DNA of 64,000 nt, taken from NCBI RefSeq assembly GCF_030160015.1, contig NZ_BSNN01000002.1, positions 744,001 through 808,000 of the forward strand, read 5' to 3'. The notes beneath the pieces are model-generated. The model did not search any database, was not told the DNA's origin, and worked only from the letters and a program-made list of their open reading frames with translations. The DNA comes from Amylibacter marinus (GTDB lineage: Bacteria > Pseudomonadota > Alphaproteobacteria > Rhodobacterales > Rhodobacteraceae). Positions 19,350 to 28,085 of the stretch are shown here, piece by piece (within the stretch, counting starts at the first letter, position 1; every line of letters begins with the position of its first letter). Both the position numbers and the translations under genes were made by a program.

Positions 19350-20314
19350 GGCAGAAGGCGGAATTTTTGCTCTAGCCACGGGGTGATTTCCAGCATTTTA
19401 TCAATCATCTGCGCCTTAATCGCCGGGCGCAGAGCTTCTGCGATCTCTGCCGGTATCCTATCCATTGCGCCCTTCTGAGCGATCAGAGAAATACTGCGCG
19501 ACATTGATTTAAACGGCAATGGCATCAAATCGATACTGTCCATAAACCGCTGTGCGCGCAAAAAACCCATGGGGGTGGTTATTGTCCATCCGGTGCCATC
19601 AGCGACCAAACTAAGGATTGCGTGATAGTTATTAAACTCAAATTTATTAGGCAGGGAAATACGTTGTCTGGTAAGGTGGGTCTCGATTTGGCGCCCCATC
19701 ATTTCGCGTGACGAGTATCGAACGAAGGGCAATTTAAACAGCTGCTCTTGAACATCTCCTCCCTGATCTACAGCCCCCCTGGGGGCAGCCACGATAAAGG
19801 GTTCGGTGACCAGCGGATAGATATCCATCCAACCCTGTGCGTTATCCAAATCGGCCGTCACGATTACATCCAGCGCCTGCGATTGCAGATCGCTGGTCAG
19901 GGTGTAGCTGTTACCGCTTTCGAGTAGAAAGCGACAATTACGCATTTTGCGGGCCAGGGATTTCATCAAGGCCGGCGTAATATCCGCATCAAAATCATCA
20001 ATCACGCCAAGACGCAGGCGCACCATTTTCGAATGATCAAATTGCGCCAGCTCGGCCTTGGCCTGCATGACTTCGGATAGAATAACCCGCGCTCGGCGTA
20101 AAAACATCTGTCCCATTTTTGTGGGTTTCATGGGCCGTGTTGATCGATCTAGCAACTCAGTTCCTAGCGCGGCCTCTAGGTTTGATAGGTGTTGGGATAC
20201 GGTTGATGCGCTGGCCTTCAGGCGTGTGGCGGCGGCCGAGATTGTGCCCTCCTCTACCGAGGCTACAAAAATCTCTAGCGCCCAAAGCGAAAATTTATTT
20301 GGTGTATCAACCAT
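19346..20314 (-). CDS. LysR-family transcriptional regulator
   Basis: 322 residues with an N-terminal winged helix-turn-helix (about 8-67; SAAATRLKASASTVSQHLSNLEAALG region) and a C-terminal substrate-binding domain. The inducer is unknown. ATG at 20314 has AGGGG eight bases upstream; the frame stays open to 20407. It is divergent from hisB and the shared region carries nested palindromes (20400-20449), which may be its own operator. A role in controlling the convergent DegT gene or the his genes is possible but not shown. Confidence 0.82.
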   Translation of the reverse strand: MVDTPNKFSLWALEIFVASVEEGTISAAATRLKASASTVSQHLSNLEAALGTELLDRSTRPMKPTKMGQMFLRRARVILSEVMQAKAELAQFDHSKMVRLRLGVIDDFDADITPALMKSLARKMRNCRFLLESGNSYTLTSDLQSQALDVIVTADLDNAQGWMDIYPLVTEPFIVAAPRGAVDQGGDVQEQLFKLPFVRYSSREMMGRQIETHLTRQRISLPNKFEFNNYHAILSLVADGTGWTITTPMGFLRAQRFMDSIDLMPLPFKSMSRSISLIAQKGAMDRIPAEIAEALRPAIKAQMIDKMLEITPWLEQKFRLLP

Positions 20315-20399
20315 CGATATGCCCCTTTGCGCCAAAGATGCTGGAATTACGGTGCAATAACAAGCCAAAGTTCCCAGTCCGGCGACTGGCGTGTAGTTC

Positions 20400-20449
20400 T
20401 GATCCAATTACCACAAAATTTAGCGCATATGCATATGACACTTGGATCA
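20400..20449. promoter_or_regulatory. Nested palindromes between lysR-type gene and hisB
   Basis: An outer perfect inverted repeat, TGATCCAA (20400-20407) and TTGGATCA (20442-20449), encloses a perfect 12-bp palindrome, CATATGCATATG (20426-20437). It sits in the divergent region, about 60 bases from the hisB start and 85 from the regulator start. The arrangement suits a LysR-type operator, but could also be a hairpin in a leader RNA. Confidence 0.45.
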
Positions 20450-20510
20450 CAGGGCACAGCGTTTTATAAGCGGCATGACGAATTCGCCGAAATCCAACCA
20501 AGGACCCGCT

Positions 20511-21104
20511 ATGCGTATTGCAAAAATCAGCCGCGACACGGCCGAGACAAAAATCAGCGTCGAGATTAATCTGGACGGCACCGGTGTCTATGACAATAAA
20601 ACCGGTGTTGGGTTTTTCGATCACATGTTGGATCAACTTTCGCGCCATTCCTTGATTGATATGACGGTACGTGCCGAGGGCGATTTACACATTGATGATC
20701 ACCACACCGTCGAGGACGTGGGTATTGCCCTTGGCAAGGCCATTTCTCAGGCCGTAGGGGATAAGAAGGGCATTCGCCGCTATGGATCTAGCCTGTTGGC
20801 TATGGATGATGCCCTAGTGCGCAGCGCACTAGATCTGTCTGGGCGACCTTATTTGGTGTGGAATGTAGAAATTCCAACCCAAAAAATCGGGTCGTTTGAC
20901 ACCGAATTGGTTCAAGAGTTTTTCACAGCCTTGGCCATGCAGGGTGGGATCACGCTAAATGTAAATGCGCTGGATGGATTTAACAGCCACCACATTGTCG
21001 AGGCGACATTTAAATCAGTGGCACAGGCCCTGCGCGAAGCACTTGAGACAGACCCGCGCAAGGCAGATTCTATACCCTCGACCAAAGGAACCCTGTCAGA
21101 ATGA
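20511..21104 (+). CDS. hisB: Imidazoleglycerol-phosphate dehydratase
   Basis: Catalyses the sixth step of histidine synthesis. It is the monofunctional form (197 residues), without the phosphatase domain of E. coli HisB. The metal-binding motifs [12 protein letters not shown] and [14 protein letters not shown] are intact, as is the C-terminal [14 protein letters not shown] at 20511 ([10 protein letters not shown]) fits the family start; the frame is open from 20442. It overlaps hisH by 4 bases. Confidence 0.96.
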   Translation: MRIAKISRDTAETKISVEINLDGTGVYDNKTGVGFFDHMLDQLSRHSLIDMTVRAEGDLHIDDHHTVEDVGIALGKAISQAVGDKKGIRRYGSSLLAMDDALVRSALDLSGRPYLVWNVEIPTQKIGSFDTELVQEFFTALAMQGGITLNVNALDGFNSHHIVEATFKSVAQALREALETDPRKADSIPSTKGTLSE

Positions 21105-21736
21105 CAACGGTAATAGTTGATTATAATTCGGGTAACCTGCGCAGCGCTGAGAAGAGCTTTCAGCGGATGGCAGATGAGCTGGAAGTTGGCAAGATTGTGG
21201 TATCGGATGATCCGGAAATGGTGCGCCGCGCAGACCGCGTGGTATTGCCCGGTGTCGGTGCCTTTGCTGATTGCCGCCGCGAGCTGGGCGCCATTGATGG
21301 GCTGTTTGGCGCCATCGAAGAGAAGGTGAAATCAGGCGCACCCTTTATGGGGATTTGTGTCGGCATGCAGATGATGGCCACGCAGGGCCTAGAGCATGGC
21401 CAACACGCGGGTTTTGATTGGATCAAGGGCGACGTGGTCAAATTGGCCCCCACAGATCAGGGATTGAAAATCCCGCATATGGGGTGGAATGCCCTAGAAA
21501 TACAAACCGCGCATCCGGTTTTTGACGGGATCGAAACCGGCCAGCACGTCTATTTTGTGCATTCCTATCATTTACAACCCGAGCGCGGGGCTGATTTGAT
21601 CGCCAGCGTAGATTATGGCCAGCCGATTACGGCTGCGGTGGCGCGCGATAATATTATCGGCACACAGTTTCACCCAGAAAAAAGCCAATCAACCGGCCTG
21701 CGATTGATTGGCAATTTCTTACGCTGGAACCCGTAG
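21101..21736 (+). CDS. hisH: Imidazole glycerol phosphate synthase, amidotransferase subunit
   Basis: It produces ammonia from glutamine for HisF. 211 residues of class I amidotransferase fold, with the nucleophile Cys in GICVGMQ (near residue 85) and the His-Glu pair in TQFHPEKSQ (near residue 190). The start overlaps the hisB stop (ATGA). After hisH the histidine genes are interrupted by an oppositely oriented gene before hisA. Confidence 0.96.
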   Translation: MTTVIVDYNSGNLRSAEKSFQRMADELEVGKIVVSDDPEMVRRADRVVLPGVGAFADCRRELGAIDGLFGAIEEKVKSGAPFMGICVGMQMMATQGLEHGQHAGFDWIKGDVVKLAPTDQGLKIPHMGWNALEIQTAHPVFDGIETGQHVYFVHSYHLQPERGADLIASVDYGQPITAAVARDNIIGTQFHPEKSQSTGLRLIGNFLRWNP

Positions 21737-21738
21737 GG

Positions 21739-22128
21739 TTATTTAACACGTGTCCATGTGCCGCCATCGCGGCACACCACCAAGACACAGCCCTGCACTT
21801 TTAGGGTGTTTCCGGTTAACTGCATTTTCGATTTATAGGTTTTGTCGCGATCTGGTGACCAAATCTTACCCCCGGAATAGGCGCCATTACCATCTGCGGA
21901 CATGCCCCAGATGATTTTTTTACCCACGTTTTCGGATTTCAGCACATTGCCGTCAGAGGAAAAGGATTTCACCAGTGTGCCACAAATGTCGGCGCCACAG
22001 GCCTCTACTTGGATATGGCCATAATTGCCATTATCGTCTTTGGTGGTTTGCCATGTGCCATAGGCGTCATCGGCCACGACGGGTGATGCCAATGCGACAA
22101 GCGCCGCGAACAGTGCTGTTTTTTTCAT
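21739..22128 (-). CDS. DUF2147 exported protein inserted among his genes
   Basis: A 129-residue protein with a signal peptide (residues 1-20, ending VVADD) and a beta-rich DUF2147 domain: GTWQT near the start, CGADICGTLVK in the middle, and CVLVVCRDGGTWTRV at the end. Four cysteines suggest disulfides. Function unknown. ATG at 22128 has a perfect GGAGG seven bases upstream. It lies antisense between hisH and hisA, so read-through transcripts of the his genes would cover it in reverse. Confidence 0.85.
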   Translation of the reverse strand: MKKTALFAALVALASPVVADDAYGTWQTTKDDNGNYGHIQVEACGADICGTLVKSFSSDGNVLKSENVGKKIIWGMSADGNGAYSGGKIWSPDRDKTYKSKMQLTGNTLKVQGCVLVVCRDGGTWTRVK

Positions 22129-22267
22129 CAATAATCCTCCCAAGATTTTTGTTACTCTGCGTGTCTGGGGTGGACTGCGTCAAGAATTACCTTTGGTCAC
22201 AATGACACTTTGCAATTCTGTGCTGATCCGCTAACAGGCAACAAGCAGAAAATTTCCGAGGCCGAAA

Positions 22268-22990
22268 ATGATCCTATATCCCGCAATTGATTTAAAAGAT
22301 GGTGCATGTGTGCGCCTATACAAAGGTGAAATGGACCAAGCAACTGTGTTCAATGATAACCCTGCGGCGCAGGCGCGGGCCTTTGTTACGGCTGGGTGTG
22401 ATTGGTTGCATTTGGTGGATTTAAACGGTGCCTTTGCAGGGGCACCTGTGAATGCCGCCCCGGTAGAAGAAATTTTAAAAACCTGTGATGTACCGGCCCA
22501 GTTGGGCGGGGGCATTCGCGATCTTGCCACCATAGAAAATTGGCTATCCAAGGGATTACAGAGGGTAATCCTAGGAACAGTAGCCGTAGAGCAGCCCGAT
22601 CTGGTACGCGAAGCGGCGCGTAAATTCCCAGGCCATGTGGCCGTGGGCATTGATGCGCGCGACGGCATGGTGGCCACGCGTGGGTGGGCCGAGGAAACAA
22701 ATGTAGAGGTGACAGATCTAGCCCGTCAGTTCGAAGATGCAGGTGTGGCTGCGATTATCTACACCGATATCAACCGCGATGGCGCGATGCAGGGCCCCAA
22801 TGTAGCGGCAACTGCCGCGCTGGCCAATGCCGTTGGCATCCCTGTAATTGCATCAGGGGGGGTATCGTCTATGGCCGATCTGGAGGCGCTGAAATCCTGT
22901 GGCGCGCCGCTGGATGGTGCCATTTCTGGCCGCGCCCTATATGACGGTAAAATCGATGTGGCAGAGGCAACCGCATTTTTGAAGAGCTAA
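22268..22990 (+). CDS. hisA: ProFAR isomerase (phosphoribosylformimino-AICAR-P isomerase)
   Basis: The fourth-step isomerase of histidine synthesis, a (beta/alpha)8 barrel of 240 residues. The general acid/base residues lie in AIDLKDG (Asp8) and in the VGIDARDG and [14 protein letters not shown] regions. The two phosphate-binding loops are GGGIR and ASGGVSS. It probably has its own promoter in the 139 bases between it and the DUF2147 gene. Confidence 0.96.
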   Translation: MILYPAIDLKDGACVRLYKGEMDQATVFNDNPAAQARAFVTAGCDWLHLVDLNGAFAGAPVNAAPVEEILKTCDVPAQLGGGIRDLATIENWLSKGLQRVILGTVAVEQPDLVREAARKFPGHVAVGIDARDGMVATRGWAEETNVEVTDLARQFEDAGVAAIIYTDINRDGAMQGPNVAATAALANAVGIPVIASGGVSSMADLEALKSCGAPLDGAISGRALYDGKIDVAEATAFLKS

Positions 22991-23037
22991 GAAACAGCAC
23001 CGTTGCACTTAATCGCCTAGAACCGTAAGAAAAGCAT

Positions 23038-23796
23038 ATGCTAAAAACACGCATCATACCCTGCTTGGATGTCAAAGATGGCCGTGTGGTCAAGGGCGTT
23101 AACTTCGTTGATCTGATTGATGCTGGTGATCCGGTAGAATCGGCCAAGGCCTATGATGCGGCAGGGGCGGACGAATTATGTTTCCTAGACATCGCGGCCA
23201 CAGTTGAAAATCGCGGCACCATGTTTGATGTGGCGCGGCGCACCGCCGAGCAATGCTTTATGCCCCTAACCATTGGGGGGGGCGTTCGTGTTCCAGAGGA
23301 TGTGCGCAATCTATTGTTGGCAGGGGCCGATAAGGTCTCGTTTAATTCAGCGGCAGTGGCGAACCCTGATGTAGTCGCAGACAGCGCCAATCGCTTTGGA
23401 TCGCAATGTATTGTTGTGGCGATTGATGCAAAAACCGTATCCCCTGGCAAGTGGGAAATCTTCACCCATGGCGGGCGCAAGGCCACGGGAATTGATGCCA
23501 TCGAATTTGCCAAGTTAGTTGAAAGCAAAGGTGCCGGTGAAATCCTACTGACCAGCATGGATCGCGATGGCACGCGCGATGGTTATAACCTGCCCCTAAC
23601 CCGTGCAATCAGCGACGCAGTAAGCATTCCCGTTATTGCATCTGGCGGGGTTGGCAATTTGGATCATTTGGTCGAGGGGGTAACCAAGGGTGGTGCATCT
23701 GCCGTATTGGCCGCATCCATCTTCCATTTTGGTGATTATACAATCAAAGAAGCTAAAACCTATATGGATGCCGCTGGCGTCCCAGTGAGATTATGA
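23038..23796 (+). CDS. hisF: Imidazole glycerol phosphate synthase, cyclase subunit
   Basis: It uses ammonia from HisH to close the imidazole ring, releasing IGP and AICAR. A 252-residue (beta/alpha)8 barrel with the catalytic Asp11 in [12 protein letters not shown] and the second Asp in the VVAIDAKT strand near residue 130. Phosphate loops GGGVR and ASGGVG are present. The ATG lies in a CATATG; it overlaps hisE by 4 bases at its end. Confidence 0.97.
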   Translation: MLKTRIIPCLDVKDGRVVKGVNFVDLIDAGDPVESAKAYDAAGADELCFLDIAATVENRGTMFDVARRTAEQCFMPLTIGGGVRVPEDVRNLLLAGADKVSFNSAAVANPDVVADSANRFGSQCIVVAIDAKTVSPGKWEIFTHGGRKATGIDAIEFAKLVESKGAGEILLTSMDRDGTRDGYNLPLTRAISDAVSIPVIASGGVGNLDHLVEGVTKGGASAVLAASIFHFGDYTIKEAKTYMDAAGVPVRL

Positions 23797-24116
23797 CCAT
23801 GCCCAATGTTCTAACCCGACTTGCCCGCACAATCGAAAACCGCAAAGGCGGCGACGAGAAGAAATCTTATGCAGCCAAGCTGTTTAAACGTGGCCCCGAA
23901 AAATGCGCTGAAAAATTTGGCGAAGAGGCGGTAGAGGCGATTATTGCCGCGGTGAAAAACGACAAGAAAAACCTGACCGAAGAAGCGGCCGATGTGCTAT
24001 TTCATATGTTTATCATGCTGTCGTCACGCGATGTGAAGTTTGACGATGTTCTAAAGGAGCTAGAGCGGCGCGAAGGCACCTCTGGGATCATCGAAAAACA
24101 ACAGCGCAAGAAATAA
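23793..24116 (+). CDS. hisE: Phosphoribosyl-ATP pyrophosphatase
   Basis: It hydrolyses phosphoribosyl-ATP to phosphoribosyl-AMP, the second step of the pathway. The 107-residue protein is of the MazG-like helical type, with the metal-binding [13 protein letters not shown] and EEAADVLFH motifs. No fused HisI domain is present, as is usual in alphaproteobacteria. It ends two bases before the convergent glycosyltransferase gene, with no clear terminator. Confidence 0.95.
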   Translation: MTMPNVLTRLARTIENRKGGDEKKSYAAKLFKRGPEKCAEKFGEEAVEAIIAAVKNDKKNLTEEAADVLFHMFIMLSSRDVKFDDVLKELERREGTSGIIEKQQRKK

Positions 24117-24117
24117 C

Positions 24118-25107
24118 TTAGCGCATCCACAGCTTGTGGTTTTTCAACCGTTTGCGGATAACTTCCTCAGATCTTGGCAGGTTCTGACGGTTGAATAACG
24201 GTCTGATTTTATGGCCTTTTCTCTGGAAAATCAGCTTCTTAAACGGCTCATGATTTTTCAGAACTTTCTTGAATTTATTGGGGGCAACCAGTTGCTCCAG
24301 AAACTCTACCGCCGTATCGGGTGCTGTGGCATAGAACAGAGACATCACACGGTAATGGGTGGTAATTTCCCCGTCCAGTAGGCCGCTGGGCAGAGTGTCA
24401 CGCCCGCCCCCAAGTGTGTGAATAACCAGCGGCAATGCCACTTGATCTAGCCAAGGGCGCAGGGATTGCGTCTCCAACTGTTCTGGCGGGTTCGCATCTA
24501 TTTCAGATGCATATTTAAAGAACAGATCACCAAATTCACGGGGGCACTTGTAAAAGAAAAATCCCGCGTTGAAATACAGATAGCGCCGCCAATGCTCTGC
24601 AGGCATATCCATGTCCAGCGAGGTTTCAAAATCTAGATCAAATTTATCATAGAGTGCTTTCCAAATTTCAGCGTAGCTCGGCCCATAGAGATCGATTTCT
24701 GGCCAAGTGGCCTCGCGCTTCATTGATGCCATGGGGCGTGTGAAATCAAAGGGAACCTGTGTTATCGGGCCTGTGAATATCGTATCCGTATCAAAAAAGA
24801 CAAAAGGCTGGTCAGCGGGCATGGCGCGCAGGCCCAGTATCTTATTTGAGTGGGGATAATCGCTGCCAAAATGGCGATTTTCGAAAGGAATAATCTCAGC
24901 GCCCTGCCCCAAAAGGATATCACGCGCACCTGCATCCTGCATACGCGGGTCATAGGCCCACTCCTCTGAAGGTTGAGGTTCTAGAAAAATCAGCCGGCCT
25001 TCGAAATCGGGGTTATGTGCGCGAAAACTCAGGGCGAAAATTATGGCCTCGTATTCAAGGCGGCCATGTTGAACCACGGCGCAAATGTTGTAGATTTTCT
25101 TGCTCAT
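24118..25107 (-). CDS. GT-A-like glycosyltransferase, unassigned family
   Basis: A 329-residue protein that looks like a nucleotide-diphospho-sugar transferase: a Rossmann-like start (IYNICAVVQHG), then FVFFDTDTIFTGP near residue 105 with a DxD metal motif, and NAGFFFYK near residue 185. The basic C-terminus (KNHKLWMR) may be peripheral. Acceptor and donor unknown. The start is uncertain among ATG 25107 (MSKKIYNI, preferred), ATG 25119 and further upstream codons. Confidence 0.65.
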   Translation of the reverse strand: MSKKIYNICAVVQHGRLEYEAIIFALSFRAHNPDFEGRLIFLEPQPSEEWAYDPRMQDAGARDILLGQGAEIIPFENRHFGSDYPHSNKILGLRAMPADQPFVFFDTDTIFTGPITQVPFDFTRPMASMKREATWPEIDLYGPSYAEIWKALYDKFDLDFETSLDMDMPAEHWRRYLYFNAGFFFYKCPREFGDLFFKYASEIDANPPEQLETQSLRPWLDQVALPLVIHTLGGGRDTLPSGLLDGEITTHYRVMSLFYATAPDTAVEFLEQLVAPNKFKKVLKNHEPFKKLIFQRKGHKIRPLFNRQNLPRSEEVIRKRLKNHKLWMR

Positions 25108-25289
25108 TAGCCCTGCCATTGCCTGTATATCTCTGCGTCCTGCATAGCACAAATTGATCGCGGGCCAAGCGGTTGCGCACATCTTGTGCTATTATTTTCT
25201 GGATCAGATTACATGCTGAATTGACCCAGATGAAAACGCTTGTACAGAATCTGATATAAAGACACAGTATCACCTATCGTACTCACCAG

Positions 25290-25303
25290 CTGACGATCGT
25301 CAG
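25290..25303. promoter_or_regulatory. 14-bp perfect palindrome upstream of the DmdA-like gene
   Basis: CTGACGATCGTCAG is a perfect palindrome ending 68 bases before the ATG of the DmdA-like gene. It lies in a 264-base divergent region and could be an operator for a dimeric regulator. No second copy was noticed elsewhere in the window. Confidence 0.45.
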
Positions 25304-25371
25304 ATATAAATGCCACCAGTAGCACCATCGATGTTTTGATGAACGCTAGATTAGCACAGAATGGAGACCCG

Positions 25372-26475
25372 ATGGCACAAATAGGCCCCAGCACACGTCT
25401 GCGCGTATCCCCCTTTTATCAGGCAACATTGGCCGAAGGCGTTACATCGTTTTCACCCTATAATAAGATGCTGATGCCGGTTTCCTATGGGGACTTAGAT
25501 GCCGAGTATTCCCGCCTGATGCAGGGGGTTTCGCAATGGGATGTATCCGTTGAACGTCAGGTGGAAATCACAGGCCCTGATGCCACTACATTGGTGCAAC
25601 TAATTTCGGTGCGCGATTTGTCTAGTATTCAGGTTGGACGGGGGAAATACATACCCATGTGTGATCATCGCGGCGTGCTGATCAATGACCCCGTGGTTTT
25701 AATGTTGGGGCAAAATCATTTTTGGCTGTCTATTGGGGACGATAATATTCTGATGTGGGCGCGTGCTATTGCCGCCGAGCGGGGGCTGAAGGTGGTGGTA
25801 AACGAGCCTGATGTCTCCCCTATGGCTCTACAGGGCCCCGATGCCGAGGCCGTGATGGCCTCATTATTTGGTGATTGGGTTAAAGATTTGAAATATTTCT
25901 GGTTTAGAGAAACCGAGCTACAGGGAATCCCGCTGGTGATTCAGCGCTCCGGCTACTCCAAACAAGGAGGATTTGAAATTTATCTGCGCGATGGCAATCG
26001 AGGCACAGAGCTGTGGAACATCGTGCGCGAGGCCGGTGCACCGTGGAACATTGGCCCTGGTGCGCCAAATACCACCGAGCGCATAGAGAGCGGACTATTA
26101 TCCTATGGCGGAGATAGCGATGATCAGACCAACCCATATGAAGTGCGCTTGGGCAAATACGTAAACCTTGATCTCGGCGACGAGGTCGTGGGCATAACGG
26201 CCTTGCGCCAAATTAACCGCGAAGGCCCCAAACGGCATCAGCTTGGCGTGATCCTTGGTGATCAATCAAGGCATTCCGCTCATTTCGTATGGTATGAAAT
26301 TCACAAAGAGGGCCGCGCAGTCGGACATATGACCAATGGCACCTATTCGCCCCGTGCCAAGGCTATGATTGGCTATGCGCTTGTATCAACATCCGTTGAA
26401 ATTGGTGATCAGGTATCGGTGCTCCGAGAGGCGGGCATCGATGCGGCGCGCATTGTTGATTTGCCGTTTTTTTAG
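25372..26475 (+). CDS. DmdA-like aminomethyltransferase-family (GcvT-fold) protein
   Basis: A 367-residue tetrahydrofolate-dependent methyltransferase-fold protein. It shares many positions with DMSP demethylase DmdA as I remember it: WDVxxERQV, a DHRG..INDPV strand, EPDVSPMALQGPDA, RSGYSKQGGFEIY and ERIESGLLSYGGD. DmdA transfers a methyl group from dimethylsulfoniopropionate to THF. The usual roseobacter neighbour acuI is absent and the protein resembles a known roseobacter side-branch, so it may be a paralogue with another methylated substrate. ATG 25372 has GGAG six bases upstream; the frame opens at 25336. Confidence 0.7.
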   Translation: MAQIGPSTRLRVSPFYQATLAEGVTSFSPYNKMLMPVSYGDLDAEYSRLMQGVSQWDVSVERQVEITGPDATTLVQLISVRDLSSIQVGRGKYIPMCDHRGVLINDPVVLMLGQNHFWLSIGDDNILMWARAIAAERGLKVVVNEPDVSPMALQGPDAEAVMASLFGDWVKDLKYFWFRETELQGIPLVIQRSGYSKQGGFEIYLRDGNRGTELWNIVREAGAPWNIGPGAPNTTERIESGLLSYGGDSDDQTNPYEVRLGKYVNLDLGDEVVGITALRQINREGPKRHQLGVILGDQSRHSAHFVWYEIHKEGRAVGHMTNGTYSPRAKAMIGYALVSTSVEIGDQVSVLREAGIDAARIVDLPFF

Positions 26476-26531
26476 GGAAAAAATCCGCCATCATACCGAA
26501 TAGTTCATATTTATGATCATTTTAGGAATAA

Positions 26532-26615
26532 TGGTGGGCGACCCTGGAATCGAACCAGGCGTGCGTCTCCGCGAGGGAGTTACAGTCCCCTGCCACACCT
26601 TGCGGCCTGTCGCCC
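26532..26615 (-). tRNA. tRNA-Tyr (GTA)
   Basis: A class II tRNA on the minus strand. The acceptor stem pairs GGGCGAC with GTCGCCC; the anticodon loop is CTGTAAC with anticodon GTA; there is a long variable arm; the T-loop is TTCGATT; and CCA is encoded at 26532-26534. The span is 84 bases including CCA. Confidence 0.95.
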
Positions 26616-26752
26616 TAAGAGCACCGAAGCGCTCTTAACGAGGCACTGATTAGTCGTCTAATTCGGGGGCGTCAACCATAAAAGAGCGCTTTGTTCACTT
26701 GCGTGCACATGGCTCGCTGTGCGAAGACCATCCAAAGCGAAAGATTGGTATT

Positions 26753-27547
26753 ATGGCCCCTAGATCAAAGAAAAAACCTGCATGGATTGTGGAAAAAGAG
26801 CGTAGCCGCCGTGCGGGTGGTGCCGAAACAGTGTGGTTGTTTGGGATTCATGCAGTACGCGATGCCTTGGCGAATCCCATGCGAGAGCGATTGCGCCTGA
26901 TGGTCACAAAAAACGCCCATGATAAACTAGAGGCCGAGATCAAAGCATCAGGCATCGAACCCGAAATATTAGACCCCCGTAAATTCAACCCACCGATCGA
27001 TGCGCAATCGGTGCACCAAGGGGCCGCCCTAGAGGTAAAACCGCTGGATTGGGGCGATCTGTCCTCCACCTGCGCCCCGCGCAAGGATCCCACCCCACGC
27101 GTTGTTGTATTAGACCGTGTGACCGATCCACATAATGTCGGGGCGATTTTGCGCAGCGCCGAAGTGTTTGGCGCACGTGCGGTCATCGGCACCCAGCGCA
27201 ATTCAGCACCCGAAACCGGAGCCTTGGCCAAAACCGCATCGGGTGCATTAGAGCGCCAGCCCTATGTAAAGGTGCGCAATTTGGCCACTGCCCTGAGGAC
27301 ATTGCGTGATATGGGCTACTATATCATTGGCATGGATGGCACGGCCAACAGCACGGTTGATGATGCGGTATTTCTGCATGGCAAGGGGCCATTGGCTATT
27401 GTGCTGGGGGCCGAAGGCCCAGGTCTGCGCGATTTAACCAAGCAGACCTGTGACGAGCTGGTCAAAATTGATTATGCCAGCGATTTTGGCTCTTTGAACG
27501 TATCTAATGCCGCAGCTGTAGCGCTATATGCGGCCAAGCCCAAATAG
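26753..27547 (+). CDS. rlmB: 23S rRNA (guanosine-2'-O)-methyltransferase RlmB / TrmH family
   Basis: A SpoU/TrmH-class enzyme, 264 residues, that methylates 23S rRNA G2251 if it is RlmB. The N-terminal substrate-binding domain starts with VWLFGIHAVRDAL. The SPOUT knot domain carries motif 1 (LDRVTDPHNVGAILRSA), motif 2 (IVLGAEGPGLRDL) and motif 3 (GSLNVSNAAAVALY). The basic start (MAPRSKKKPAW) at ATG 26753 is chosen; the frame extends to 26699. It is transcribed divergently from tRNA-Tyr. Confidence 0.9.
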   Translation: MAPRSKKKPAWIVEKERSRRAGGAETVWLFGIHAVRDALANPMRERLRLMVTKNAHDKLEAEIKASGIEPEILDPRKFNPPIDAQSVHQGAALEVKPLDWGDLSSTCAPRKDPTPRVVVLDRVTDPHNVGAILRSAEVFGARAVIGTQRNSAPETGALAKTASGALERQPYVKVRNLATALRTLRDMGYYIIGMDGTANSTVDDAVFLHGKGPLAIVLGAEGPGLRDLTKQTCDELVKIDYASDFGSLNVSNAAAVALYAAKPK

Positions 27548-27553
27548 CGGTCA

Positions 27554-27599
27554 CAGCAGGTAACCTCTGCGAGAGGGCTGCTAACAGGCGTGATTTTTT
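27554..27599 (+). terminator. Probable terminator after rlmB
   Basis: AGCAG (27554-27558) pairs with CTGCT (27578-27582), with an inner CCTC/GAGG pairing. A run of six T residues follows at 27594-27599, about 12 bases after the stem, which is farther than ideal. Confidence 0.45.
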
Positions 27600-27632
27600 G
27601 TGGTAGCAAGGAGTAAACCACAGGAGATCATT

Positions 27633-28085
27633 ATGAAAATTACAAGACGTATAACCTTGGCGTTTCTAGCTTCTTTGCCCCTTGCAGGCGTTCCTGCATG
27701 GGCAGACACATCAGAAATCTACGTTGGCAACAATGGGTTTGCCATCAATGGGTTTGATGCGGTGGCCTATTTCACCCAGTCCGATCATGTAATGGGCGAT
27801 GAGGCACACCAGACGTCCTATAATGGGGCGACATTTTTGTTTTCATCGGCGCAGAATAAATCCACATTCGAGGCCGATCCAGAAAAATATGCCCCTCAAT
27901 ACGGCGGCTACTGTGCCTTTGCTGTTTCCAAAGGTGCGATCGCAAAATCCGATCCGGATGCATGGACGATTGTCGATGGCAAATTGTACATGAATTTCGA
28001 TCTTCAAGTACGCCATCGTTGGCGCCAAGATATTCCCGGTAATATCGCCAAAGCCGACAAAAACTGGCCCGGAGTTTTAAACTAA
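27633..28085 (+). CDS. Exported YHS-domain protein
   Basis: A 150-residue periplasmic protein with a signal peptide (residues 1-25, PAWA cleavage) and one YHS domain: GFDAVAYF, YNGATFLFSSAQNKSTFEADPEKYAPQYGGY in outline, then CAFAVSKG. The Cys of the YHS domain (about residue 93) is typical of metal-binding members. Function unknown; such proteins often accompany metal handling or oxidases. ATG 27633 follows CAGGAGATC. It overlaps the convergent SIMPL gene by 4 bases. Confidence 0.85.
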   Translation: MKITRRITLAFLASLPLAGVPAWADTSEIYVGNNGFAINGFDAVAYFTQSDHVMGDEAHQTSYNGATFLFSSAQNKSTFEADPEKYAPQYGGYCAFAVSKGAIAKSDPDAWTIVDGKLYMNFDLQVRHRWRQDIPGNIAKADKNWPGVLN

